A stretch of DNA of 64,000 nt from positions 186,001-250,000 of the forward strand of contig CAVWEY010000002.1 of assembly GCA_963754135.1 (NCBI GenBank), read 5' to 3'. The notes beneath the pieces were generated by a model. The model had not been told where the DNA came from. It saw nothing but the letters and a program-made list of their open reading frames with translations, and ran no database searches. The position numbers were made by a program, and so were the translations under genes. Source of the DNA: JAJFUI01 sp963754135 (lineage in GTDB: Bacteria > Planctomycetota > Planctomycetia > Pirellulales > Thermoguttaceae). Below are positions 44,626 through 53,241 of the stretch, in pieces (the stretch's first letter is position 1; every line of letters begins with the position of its first letter).

Positions 44626-45030
44626 CTATCTTTTCCAATTGTTTGTCACGACATTGTTCTCAATTGAAATAGCGTAAACGCCGGACCAGGTCCTTTGCCA
44701 GCGCCAGCCCCTTGCTGTGCCAGGCGCGTTGTTTTCTAACCACTCCGCGGCCTTCTCAGCCGACAGAAGATGCCGACAACTTGGGCAGCGCGGGCCTGAA
44801 TCGCCGCTAAATCTCCCTCCACAATCGCACGGCAGGAGCTTGTCCTCGATGTCCGCCGTAATCGACTGGTGGATTCTGCACTGAATCCCTGTGGGCACCA
44901 TCCACCCGTCGAGAAGGGCGAGCTTTCCACATCGGTCGCAGTATGCGTATGCAGAGTCGGTGAAGCCGTTGTGAAGCAGGTCATAACCGAAGACAAAGCC
45001 GCAGTGTTCGCACGTTCCCTTGTCGTTCAT
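44626..45030 (-). CDS. Zinc-ribbon protein of unknown function
   Basis: A 134-aa protein starting MNDKGTCEHCGFVFGYDLLHNG. It has four Cys pairs: CEHC, CDRC, CDC(G) and CPSC, in the order expected for two zinc ribbons, with an NGFTDSAYAYCDRCGK centre. It ends with a beta-rich tail (WQRTWSGVYAISIENNVV). It is encoded between a DNA methyltransferase and gcvPB, all on minus. Possibly part of a small module with the methyltransferase; no function is known. Confidence 0.7.
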   Translation of the reverse strand: MNDKGTCEHCGFVFGYDLLHNGFTDSAYAYCDRCGKLALLDGWMVPTGIQCRIHQSITADIEDKLLPCDCGGRFSGDSGPRCPSCRHLLSAEKAAEWLENNAPGTARGWRWQRTWSGVYAISIENNVVTNNWKR

Positions 45031-45047
45031 CCGCAACTTCCACTCCT

Positions 45048-45173
45048 CACGCCCGTTCACGGGCGTTTCCGCGTTAGCGGTAATCGGCCCGGCGTTCACG
45101 CCGGGTTGGCGGGGCGGCGCGCGCCCTCGTCGTTTTCCCTCGGCCAATCCGTGTCACGCCCGTTCACGGGCGT
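45048..45173. repeat. Two ACGCCCGTTCACGGGCGT palindromes
   Basis: Near-identical 18-20 bp palindromes at 45048-45066 and 45154-45173. Further palindromes, CCCGACGTACACGTCGGG (about 45255-45273) and GGCCGTGAACGGCC (about 45298-45311), follow. Together they make up much of the tail of the methyltransferase frame. Confidence 0.75.
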
Positions 45174-46299
45174 CCTGCTTTCCTCGGCAACGCCGATGGG
45201 CAGGAGGCCAGTGAACCGGCCTGACAACGCAATCATCGTTCGCTCCTCCTCCCGACCCGACGTACACGTCGGGCCTAATACCGCCTCTGGCGGCAAGGGC
45301 CGTGAACGGCCCTGCCGACGCTCTGCCTTGGCGGCCGCAGCGTCCGTGCGATCGAGACGTCCGCATTGAAGTGGCGCGTACTCGTTCTCGAACGGATGGC
45401 CGTTTTGCCAACCCAATCGGCCCGTCCGCCGAAAATGCTCCAACCGGCGGATCGTGATCTCGCAAAACAACGGATCAATATCCATCGTCATGCAGCGCCG
45501 CTTGTTGATCTCGGCACTCAGGAGCGTCGTGCCCGAGTGCGAGAAGAAATCAACAACCACGTCTTCCGGATCGGAGCTTGCCTTGATGATGCGGTCGATC
45601 GCCTTGAGCGGCTTTTGGGCGTAGCAGCCGGAAACGTTCTCCTCCATCCGATAAAACACCTGCTGAACGTCCACCCACACGTTTCCCGCCCTGATATTTT
45701 CGGACTTGCCTCTTTCCAGGTTCTCCGTCACCTGGCCGTTCACTTCCTTGTAGTATCCGCGGAGGATTTTGGGGATGTCGGTGTATTCGGCATCGACGTG
45801 GAACGGGGGACGGCCCTTGACGTAGTAAAGCAGTTCCTGCCGGACCGCCATCCAGTTCCTTTGCGTGCCGTATCCCCGCTGATTCCGCACCGTAATGAAG
45901 CTGCGCGCGAAACGGCTGCCGCCGCATCATCAGCATGAAATCCGGCAACGGTTGGAAGCCGTCGTTCTGATCCGCGCCAAGCGACACGTACAGTGACGCA
46001 TCAGGCGACAAGATGCGATCGGTGTTCCGCACCCATTGCGCACACCAGTCGATGAACTCACACAAGGGACGCTCATCGAAAGCAACCAGATTGTAGGGCG
46101 GGTCTTGGATTGCCAAGGTCGCCTCTTGGCCGCCCATCAAATACTCGACCTGATCCAACGACGCGGCGTCGAGGCAGCCCACGCGATGGCCTGCCAGAGA
46201 ATCTTCCCATATTTCCCCCGCCTTCAGCCGGCAAAACGGCAGCAACGCCTCGCGCGTTTGGGGGCTTGCGTCCAATCTTGGCAAGGGGTCGTTCTTCAT
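45096..46299 (-). CDS. Site-specific DNA methyltransferase (N6/N4 amino class), frameshifted
   Basis: Two frames together give an N6_N4-type MTase. The first (MKNDPLPRLDASPQ...) has the catalytic DPPY motif in LAIQDPPYNLV (about residue 70). It is broken after MMRRQPF at about 45912-45918, where TTT probably should be TT; the second continues SFITVRNQRGYGTQRNW and has the SAM motif DFFSHSGTTLLSAEINKRR. Motif order (DPPY before FxGxG) suggests the beta group. No restriction gene is adjacent. The native protein probably ends near FENEYAPLQ; the remaining roughly 75 residues translate palindromic repeats. Confidence 0.8.
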
Positions 46300-46334
46300 A
46301 TCCGCCACCGCTTCCGAATTTCGGATCACAGGCC

Positions 46335-47669
46335 CTACGAGCAAACCGCCGCCAGCCGGTCGATCTCCTCCTTGGTCCGCTTCTCGGTGACCGCCACCAA
46401 CACGCAGTCGGACAACTCGGGATACCACTGGCCCAACGGCACGCCGGCGAAAATGTTTTCTTGCCGGGCCTGCTCGATCAAGTCATCGACACCGCGGCCT
46501 TTGACGCGGACGACGAACTCCTTGAACGTCGGGCGGTTGAACTTGAACGAAAGGGACGGCGCGGCCGTCAACCGTTCGGCCGCGTAATGGGCTTTTTGCA
46601 GGCATAGCTCGGCGACGCTCCGCATCCCGGCCGGGCCCATCAGGGCCAGATAGACCGTCGCCCGCACGGCGTACAGCCCTTCGTTTGTGCAGATGTTGCT
46701 GGTGGCCTTTTCGCGGCGGATGTGCTGCTCGCGGGTTTGCAGCGTCAGCACCCAGCAGCGGCGGCCGTGACGATCGACGGTCTGGCCGACCAGCCGGCCG
46801 GGCATACGGCGGAGATACTGCTCGCGGCAGGCCATTAGCCCCAAGTACGGGCCGCCGAAGGCCATCGGATTGCCCAGCGATTGCCCCTCGGCCACGACGA
46901 TGTCGGCCCCGTAATCGCCCGGCCGCTTCAAGAGGCCGAGACTGATCGGATCGACCGAAACAATGAACAGGGCCCCGGCTTTGTGGGCGATTTCGGCCGC
47001 TTGCTCGATCTCCTCCAGGCAACCGAAAAAGTTGGGATGCTGGATCAGCACGCACGCCGTCTGGTCGTTCACCGCGGCGGCAAGTTCCGCAACGGACACC
47101 GTTCCGTCGGGCGTGTCGAGCGTGACCAGATCGACGCCCATGTTGGCCAAATACGTGCCGAGCACCTGGCGATACTCGGGATGGACGCTGCGGGCCGTGA
47201 CCACGCGGCTCCGTCCGGTGGCGTGCATGGCCATGAGCACGGCCTCGGCCACGGCGCTGCCGCCGTCGTAGAGGCTACAGTTGCTCACGTCCATGCCGGT
47301 CAGTTGAGCCACCAGCGTCTGGTACTCGAAGAACGCTTGCAGGCTCCCCTGGCTGGCCTCGGCCTGGTAGGGCGTGTAGGCGGTGTAGAACTCGCTCCGC
47401 GACGAGATCGTGTCGACCACGGCGGGGATGAAGTGGTCGTAGCTGCCGCCGCCGAGGAAGCAGGCGGCCTGGGTGGCGGGCGTGTTCCGCCCGGCCAGCT
47501 CGCCCAGATGGGCGGTCAACTCCAGTTCGCCCAGGCCCGGCAGTACGCACAGCTCGCGCTTCATCCGCAGTTCGGGCGGGATCATGGCGAACAACTCGTC
47601 GATCGAGCCGGCGCCGACGACCGCCAGCATCGCCTGACGGTCGGAATCGGTGTTGGGGAAATAGGGCAT
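46335..47669 (-). CDS. gcvPA: Glycine dehydrogenase (decarboxylating) subunit 1
   Basis: N-terminal half of the split P-protein; pairs with GcvPB. 444 aa. The start MPYFPNTDSDRQAML matches the family. Blocks: CFLGGGSYDHFIPAVV, TPYQAEASQGSLQAFFEYQT, DGGSAVAEAVLMA and REKATSNICTNEGLYA. The alternative upstream ATG would add GATGAAG-repeat translation. It lies directly downstream of gcvH, and 36 bp upstream of the DNA methyltransferase gene on the same strand. Confidence 0.95.
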   Translation of the reverse strand: MPYFPNTDSDRQAMLAVVGAGSIDELFAMIPPELRMKRELCVLPGLGELELTAHLGELAGRNTPATQAACFLGGGSYDHFIPAVVDTISSRSEFYTAYTPYQAEASQGSLQAFFEYQTLVAQLTGMDVSNCSLYDGGSAVAEAVLMAMHATGRSRVVTARSVHPEYRQVLGTYLANMGVDLVTLDTPDGTVSVAELAAAVNDQTACVLIQHPNFFGCLEEIEQAAEIAHKAGALFIVSVDPISLGLLKRPGDYGADIVVAEGQSLGNPMAFGGPYLGLMACREQYLRRMPGRLVGQTVDRHGRRCWVLTLQTREQHIRREKATSNICTNEGLYAVRATVYLALMGPAGMRSVAELCLQKAHYAAERLTAAPSLSFKFNRPTFKEFVVRVKGRGVDDLIEQARQENIFAGVPLGQWYPELSDCVLVAVTEKRTKEEIDRLAAVCS

Positions 47670-47676
47670 GGCTGAC

Positions 47677-47758
47677 AAGGATGAAGGATGAAGGATGAAG
47701 GATGAGGGCCGAGCGGGCGGTTTCATCCTTCATCCTTCATCCCTCATCCTTCATCCTT
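47677..47758. repeat. GGATGAA tandem/inverted repeat
   Basis: Four GGATGAA/GGATGAG heptamers, a GGGCCGAGCGGGCGG centre, then five CATCCTT heptamers in inverse orientation. It lies between gcvPA and gcvH. Confidence 0.82.
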
Positions 47759-47762
47759 TCTG

Positions 47763-48161
47763 CTAATGTTGCTCCTCGGCACACTGTCTCTTATACGCCG
47801 CTTCGTCGAGCAATTCGTTGAGTCCGGCCTCTTCGCTGAGTTTGATCTTGATGAACCAGCCAGCCCCGTAGGGGTCCTCGGCCAGGTGTTCGAGGTTGCC
47901 GGCCAGCGCCGAGTTGACCTCGACGATCTGGCCGTCGACGGGGCTATAGAGGTCGCTGACGGCCTTGACCGACTCGATTTCGCCGAAGGGCTGCCCGGCC
48001 TTGACTTGCCGGCCCACCGGGGGCAGTTCGACGTGGACCAGGTCGGTGAGCATTTCCAAGGCGAAGGCGGTCAGGCCCACGGTGGCGGTCTTTCCGCCGG
48101 CCGGCTCGTCGGAGAGGCGGACCCATTCGTGCGTCTTGCTGTAGAGCAAATCTTGGGGCAT
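47763..48161 (-). CDS. gcvH: Glycine cleavage system H protein
   Basis: Lipoyl carrier of the glycine cleavage system, 132 aa, the normal size. The start MPQDLLYSKTHEWVRL is conserved. The lipoylated Lys is in GEIESVKAVSDLYSP (about residue 66), followed by VDGQIVEVN and the C-terminal WFIKIKLS. Probably modified by the lipoate ligase-like protein encoded at the far end of the same gene cluster. Confidence 0.95.
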   Translation of the reverse strand: MPQDLLYSKTHEWVRLSDEPAGGKTATVGLTAFALEMLTDLVHVELPPVGRQVKAGQPFGEIESVKAVSDLYSPVDGQIVEVNSALAGNLEHLAEDPYGAGWFIKIKLSEEAGLNELLDEAAYKRQCAEEQH

Positions 48162-49392
48162 TATCGCTGAGGTCCTTTCTATTGTTGTAGGCCGCACACG
48201 CCGTGTGCGGCCATATGTCGGAACACGGAGTGTGCCGACTACTTTTCTTGCGTTGGTAAAACGGGAGTTCGACGACCTGGGCCGGCTCGGGACGGCCGCG
48301 GATGTCGATTTCGAGCCGGCGGCCGGGCTGGGCCAGCGCGGGGGCCACGTAGCCCATCGCAATCGGCCGGCCGAGCGTGGGCGAATGGGTGCCGCTGGTG
48401 ATTTCGCCGATCGGCCGGCCGTCGGCCAGGATGGGGCAGCCGGGCCGGGCGGCGCGGCTTCCGGCCGCCATTTCCAGCCCGATGCGGACCGATTTCGGCG
48501 GCTCCTTCTGAATCCGCAGCAGGGCGTCACGGCCGGGAAAGTTGTAGCCCGACAGGTGGCAGGCGAAGCCCAGGCCGGCCTGGAAAGGATTGATCTCTTC
48601 GGACAGCTCGTGGCCGTAGAGCGGCATGCCGGCCTCCAGCCGCAGGGTGTCGCGGGCGCCCAGGCCGGCGGGCACGACGCCCAGCGGCCGGCCCAATTCC
48701 ATCAGCGCCTCCCACACGTCTTGGGCGATCGTGGCGCCCAAGCTCAGCTCGAAGCCGTCCTCGCCGGTGTAGCCGGTGCGGCTGATGATGCACCCTTGCC
48801 GCTGGGCCGCCGGATGCAGGATGAGGGCCTGCGCCCCGCGGTAGTAGCGCATCGAGCGGAGATCCACGTCCACCAACGGCTGCAAGAGTTCCACGGAGCG
48901 GGGGCCCTGGACGGCGAACATCGCCCAGAGGCGGCTGACGTCGTTCCAGATGATTTCCTGCCCCGGCCGGTTGGCCCGCTCCGCCGTCAGGTGGGCGGAG
49001 ATCCAATCGACGATCTTCGCCCGGTTGCCGGCGTTCACCACGAGCATGAAGAACGGCTGGCCGTGGCTGTTGTGGTAGTAGCCCACCAACACGTCGTCGA
49101 GGATTCCGCCGGCGTCGTTCGTGACCAGCGAGTAGCGGATTTGTCCGAGTTCCATGTCGGCCACCCGCCGGGTGAGAAGCTCGGCCAGAAAGACGGCCGC
49201 GCCGGGCCCCTCGAAGCGCAGCCGGCCCATGTGGGAGATGTCGGCCATGCCAACGGCCGAGCGGACGGCCGTGTGCTCTTCGATGATGGACGTGAACTGG
49301 ACGGGCATGGCCCAGCCGGCGAAGTCGACCATCCGTCCGCCGTGGGAGACGTGCCAATCGTACAGGGGGGTACGCAGGGTTGCTGCGTCCAT
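47944..49392 (-). CDS. gcvT: Aminomethyltransferase (T protein) with run-on C-terminus
   Basis: Transfers the one-carbon unit from aminomethyl-GcvH to tetrahydrofolate. The core is intact: FAGWAMPVQFTSI, VGMADISHMGRLRF, SRTGYTGEDGFE, GARDTLRLEAGMPLYGHEL, ITSGTHSPTLGRPIAMGYV. The family normally ends just after LPFYxR (here LPFYQRKK, about 48248). Instead the palindromic element 48187-48242 follows directly, its translation SSRHTPCSDIWPHTACAAY leaves no stop, and the frame runs on through gcvH in another register to 47944. About 95 C-terminal residues are therefore artefactual. Confidence 0.9.
   Translation of the reverse strand: MDAATLRTPLYDWHVSHGGRMVDFAGWAMPVQFTSIIEEHTAVRSAVGMADISHMGRLRFEGPGAAVFLAELLTRRVADMELGQIRYSLVTNDAGGILDDVLVGYYHNSHGQPFFMLVVNAGNRAKIVDWISAHLTAERANRPGQEIIWNDVSRLWAMFAVQGPRSVELLQPLVDVDLRSMRYYRGAQALILHPAAQRQGCIISRTGYTGEDGFELSLGATIAQDVWEALMELGRPLGVVPAGLGARDTLRLEAGMPLYGHELSEEINPFQAGLGFACHLSGYNFPGRDALLRIQKEPPKSVRIGLEMAAGSRAARPGCPILADGRPIGEITSGTHSPTLGRPIAMGYVAPALAQPGRRLEIDIRGRPEPAQVVELPFYQRKKSSRHTPCSDIWPHTACAAYNNRKDLSDNAPRFALQQDARMGPPLRRAGRRKDRHRGPDRLRLGNAHRPGPRRTAPGGPASQGRAALRRNRVGQGRQRPL
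48187..48242. repeat. REPIN-like element between gcvT and gcvH
   Basis: GTAGGCCGCACACGCCGTGTGCGG hairpin followed by a GTCGGAACACGGAGTGTGCCGAC hairpin, bounded by GTAG and CTAC. Same family as 7321 and 29548. It appears to have removed or displaced the gcvT stop codon. Confidence 0.85.
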
Positions 49393-49509
49393 TTCGTCCT
49401 CCTTGTTTGCGCTCCCCCAAGCGGCGAAAGCCCACTGCGAAGAACGCGAAAAGCGTCTATTTTACCAGCACGGAGATCAGGTGGTAGTGGGGGGAGAATC
49501 GCGCGATTT

Positions 49510-49599
49510 GGGTGCCATGCCCACGCTCGCCGTGGGCATGATGGCGTGGCGCCGCGACATTCGAGAAACATGCCCACGGCAAGCGTGGGCATGGCACCC
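49510..49599. repeat. REPIN-like element, GCCATGCCCACG family
   Basis: GGGTGCCATGCCCACGCTCG and the inverted GGCAAGCGTGGGCATGGCACC around an ATGATGGCGTGGCGCCGCGAC spacer, between gcvT and rnr. One arm has CTCG where the others have CTTG. Confidence 0.85.
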
Positions 49600-49622
49600 A
49601 ACAAGCCAGGCGGACGCCGCGT

Positions 49623-51984
49623 TCATTTGCGGCGCGAGGCGACACGCAACCTTCGGGGCGAAATCGCCCCCGGCTTGGCCTTCGTCTTCCCGGCTTCCAC
49701 CACGCGGAAGTCGATTTCGCGCCGCTCCAGGTCCACCTTGGCCACGGCCACGCGCACGAGGTCGCCGAGGCGGAAGCTGTTGCCCGCCCGATAGCCGGCC
49801 AGGGTGTGCGAGGCGCGGTCGAAGCGGTAGGTGTCGTCGCGGAGGGTCTCGATGCGGACCAGCCCCTGGGCCGGCAGCTTGATCCCCTCGACGAAAAGGC
49901 CGTAGCTCTCCACGCCGGTCACCACGGCGTCCATCTCCTCGCCGATCCGCTGGCTCAAGTAGCTCAGCAGCTTGAGTTTCGTCAGATCCCGTTCGGCGGC
50001 CTCGGCCCGCTGCTCGCGGTCGGAGCAGTGCCGCCCGAGGACCACCAACTCGTCGTAATCGTTCGAGCGGCCGGAAAAGGGGACAGGCACCTTTTGTGCG
50101 AAGCACCCGGAGGGCCGTTCCGGCGAAAGGTGCCTGTCCCCTTTTCCGGCCCGCGGCTTGGTTTTTGTGAGTAACGCGTCTACCAGCCGATGGACGGTCA
50201 GGTCGGGATAGCGGCGTATAGGCGAGGTGAAGTGGCAATAACATTCGCTGGCCAGGGCGTAGTGGCCTTCTTCCATCGGGCTGTAGATCGCCCGTTGCAG
50301 CGAGCGGAGCACGGCGAAATGGACGGCGTGCTGCTCGGGCCGGCCGATGGAAGCGTCCAGGAGCTTTTGCAGGGCGAAGCGGCTTTCGAGGCTGCCCGTC
50401 TTGTAGCCCAACTCGGCGATGAACTCGGTCAGCGCCTTGAGTTTTTGCGGACTGGGTGGTTGGTGGATGCGGCGCAAAAAGTGCCAGCCGCGGTCGCGGA
50501 GCGTCTCGGCCACCGCCTCGTTCGCGGCCAGCATGAACTCCTCGATGATCTGGTGGCTCTCGGTGTTCTCGACCACGTGCGCCCCGGTCACCCGCCCCTC
50601 GTGGTCCAGTTCCACCTTGACCTCGGGCATGGTCAGTTCGAGCGCACCGTGGACGAGCCGCCGCTTGCGGAGCGTCATCGCCAGCGTGTGCATCCGCCCA
50701 AGCAGATCGCAGACCTTGCCGCCGAGCTTCCGCCGCCAGGATTCCGGGTCTTGCAGGAATCCGTCCACCTGCTCGTAGGTGAGCCGCTTGCTGCTGCGGA
50801 TGGCGGCCGAGTGGAGTTCCGTTGTGGTCCGCAGCCCTTCGGCCGTAAACTCCATGACGGCCGACTTCGTGAAGCGGACCTTGCCCGGCTGAAGACTCGC
50901 CAGGCCGTTCGAGATCACCTCGGGCAGCATCGGCAACACGCGGTCGGGCAGGTAGACGCTCGTGGCCCGGTCCTTCGCCTCGCGGTCCAGCGGGCTGCCG
51001 GGCCGGACGAAGTGCGACACGTCGGCAATATGGACCCCCAGCCGCCAGCCGCCGTCCTCCAGACGCTCCAGCGAAATCGCGTCGTCGAAGTCCCGCGCAT
51101 CGACCGGATCGATCGTGACGACCGTCTCGCCGGTGAAGTCCGTTCGGCCGCCGGGCGATTCGTCGAAACTTTTCGGCCTCCGCGTGGGCGTCCTCGATCA
51201 CGTCGGGCGGGAAGCGGTCGGGCAGGTTGAACTCGCGGATGATCGAGAGCGTATCGACGCCCGGCTTGCCCCGCGGCCCCAGGACCTCGGTGATGACCCC
51301 TTCGCCGTCCCGCAACGGGGAGGGGAACCGCAGCATCTCGATCACCACCTTGTCGTCGGGCCGGGCGTTCTTCGCCCCGGGATCGCCGACGTAGATGGGC
51401 CGGGCGAACAGCGGGCCGTCGATCCGCACGTAGGCCGCGCCGGCCGATTCCAGATACGTCCCCACGAATTGCTGCGTCTGCCGCTCGACCACTTCGACGA
51501 TTTCGCCGCGCGGGCCGGGCTGGCTGCCGCGGGGCCGGCCCACTTGCACCAAGACCACGTCGCCAGTGGCCGCGTCTTGGGTCGATTCGGCGGGGATGTA
51601 GATGTCCTTCAGGTCGGCGGTCGCCTCTTCGCTGCGGAGGCGGACGAAGCCGAAGCCCTTCTGCGTCCGCTGGAACACGCCCAGCACGCGGTTGCCGGTG
51701 GGCTTTTTCTCGCGCGTTCCGGGGGCTGTTAGCCCCCGGCTATTTGTCTTCCTCGACGGCGTCGCCAATAGCCGGGAGCTAACAGCTCCCGGAGCAACAG
51801 GACTGACCAGGTGGCTCGAACCGTAGGCGAGCCGGCCGTCGTGCACGAGCCGCTTCACCGCCCGGCGGACCTCCACCGCCTCGTCTTTCGGCAGTTTCAA
51901 TTGCTGCGCGATGACCCGCGGCTTGACGGGGCGATAGCCCGAGGCGTTGACCAGTTGGACAATGGATTCTTCGAGTGGATTCAT
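49623..51984 (-). CDS. rnr: Ribonuclease R, frameshifted, with two in-frame repeat inserts
   Basis: 3'-5' exoribonuclease of the RNB family with N-terminal HTH/cold-shock regions and a C-terminal S1 domain (AVVTGVESYGLFVEG...VRIETL). The break is at about 51165-51170 (AAAGTTTCGACG should read AAGTTCGACG); after it DESPGGRTDFTGETVVTIDPVDARDFDDA restores the RNB active-site Asp residues. Inserts: about 28 residues at 51717-51793 between winged-helix and cold-shock parts, and about 28 at 50069-50151 (GKGDRHLSPERPSG...) just after the FTSPIRRYPDL block. The start overlaps the upstream exonuclease stop. Confidence 0.88.
50069..50151. repeat. REPIN-like element, GGGGAC family, inside rnr
   Basis: Arms GGCCGGAAAAGGGGACAGGC and complement around GTGCGAAGCACCCGGAGGGCC. 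The core is the reverse complement of that in the 18845 element, with the central CCCTCCGGG inverted. Frame kept. Confidence 0.88.
51717..51793. repeat. GGGGGCTGTTAGCCCCC element inside rnr
   Basis: Left hairpin CCGGGGGCTGTTAGCCCCCGG and right CCGGGAGCTAACAGCTCCCGG, flanked by TATTTG and CAATAG. The inner base pairs differ between arms (GGGGGC versus GGGAGC), but each arm remains self-complementary. A close copy is at 52972-53031. Confidence 0.87.
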
Positions 51985-52955
51985 GCGGTTCGACTGGTCC
52001 CCTTGAACAGCTTCCGCTCCAGGTTCGTGTTGTACGTGGTCCAGGGGCTATCGACGTTGGGGTCCTCTTTCATCAATTGCGAGAACGTGTTGATCTTCGC
52101 GTCGAGGTTGTCGAGAAACGCCAGGGCGACGGCCTCGACGGTCATGGGCAACTTCGGGCTGCCGAAGGCGTACTCGCCGTGGTGGCTCAAGATCATGTGC
52201 TTCAACCGCAGCACGGTCTCCGTGTCGATCGGCTCGCCGGAGAGTTTTTCGGCCTCGGCCAGCTTCGCGTCGAGCATCTCGACGGCCATCACCAGGTGGC
52301 CGATCAACTGCCCCTCATCGGTATAGCTGACGCCGTGCTCCGACGAGAGTTCGCCGGTCTTGCCCAGGTCGTGAAGGAACGCGCCGGTCAGGAGCAGGTC
52401 GCGGTCGATCTGCGGGTAGAACGGGCTGACGGCCAGGGCAAGCTCCATCACGGCCACCACGTGTTCCAGCAGCCCGCCGTGATAGGCGTGATGGTTCTTG
52501 GTGGCCGCCGGGGCCATGCTGAGCTTGGCCATGAACGGCTCATCCATCAAGAAGCACTCGGCCAGGGTTTTCAGCTCGGGGTCATCAAGCGAGCGGAGGA
52601 TTTCACCCAGCCGCAGGACGAGCTTATCGACGGCCACGGCCGGCAAGGGGGCGAAATCGGACTCGTCCACCTCCGCCGGATCGACCCGGTGCAGTTTGGC
52701 GGCGATGATCTGCATGGCCCCCTGGTAAAGCTGCACCGTCCCCTCGACGCGGACGTAGTCGCCGTTCTGGAACGACTTGTAGACCGTTTCGTTGGCGTTC
52801 CACAGCCGGGCGGCGATCCGGCCGGTGCGGTCGGAAAGCTCGACCTGGAGATAGAGGTTCCCGCTGCGGTTGGGGCGGAGTTGCTTATCCGAGGCGACAA
52901 ACACCTGGTCGACCGGCTCCTGGTGGCTCAATTCGCTGACGTACCGGCGGGGCAT
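51981..52955 (-). CDS. OB-fold/HD-domain 3'-5' exoribonuclease, YhaM-like
   Basis: A 324-aa protein. An N-terminal OB-fold nucleic-acid domain (about residues 12-95, LYLQVELSDRTGRIAARLWN) is followed by an HD domain with KNHHAYHGGLLEHVV, AFLHDLGKTGE and ILSHHGEYAFGSP, the metal-binding His and Asp residues. This matches YhaM/CBF1-type 3'-5' exonucleases. Its TGA overlaps the RNase R ATG (51981-51984), so the two exoribonucleases are translationally coupled and probably cooperate in RNA decay. Confidence 0.88.
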   Translation of the reverse strand: MPRRYVSELSHQEPVDQVFVASDKQLRPNRSGNLYLQVELSDRTGRIAARLWNANETVYKSFQNGDYVRVEGTVQLYQGAMQIIAAKLHRVDPAEVDESDFAPLPAVAVDKLVLRLGEILRSLDDPELKTLAECFLMDEPFMAKLSMAPAATKNHHAYHGGLLEHVVAVMELALAVSPFYPQIDRDLLLTGAFLHDLGKTGELSSEHGVSYTDEGQLIGHLVMAVEMLDAKLAEAEKLSGEPIDTETVLRLKHMILSHHGEYAFGSPKLPMTVEAVALAFLDNLDAKINTFSQLMKEDPNVDSPWTTYNTNLERKLFKGTSRTA

Positions 52956-52971
52956 AGAATCTCACAATGAA

Positions 52972-53031
52972 AATAGCCGGGGGCTAACAGCCCCCGGAGC
53001 GTTCCGGGGGCTGTTAGCCCCCGGCTATTTG
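52972..53031. repeat. GGGGGCTAACAGCCCCC element
   Basis: AATAGCCGGGGGCTAACAGC...GGAGCGTTCC... and inverted partner ending CCCCCGGCTATTTG. Same family as 51717, here in the divergent intergenic region between the YhaM-like gene and proS. Confidence 0.87.
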
Positions 53032-53151
53032 TAATAGCGCTAAATTGTAGGCGCCGCGGCGATCCTCCACAAGTGGGGCGACGTGCGGTTTCCACTTTCC
53101 CCGCCGCCCGAATTCGCCTACAATGACGCTCTTATGGGGGAAGACTCGCGG

Positions 53152-53204
53152 TTTGCGAAACCGCAAGCGGCTTGATGATTGCGAAGCCGCAAGCGGCTCG
53201 ATGA
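53152..53204. repeat. 26-27 bp direct tandem repeat upstream of proS
   Basis: TTGCGAAACCGCAAGCGGCTTGATGA (53152-53178) followed by TTGCGAAGCCGCAAGCGGCT plus CGATGA (53179-53204), two differences. Each contains a GCCGC/GCGGC half palindrome. CTGAACCCTGAACCCTGAG follows at 53214. Confidence 0.75.
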
Positions 53205-53241
53205 TCTCTGTCCCCTGAACCCTGAACCCTGAGCCCTCGCC

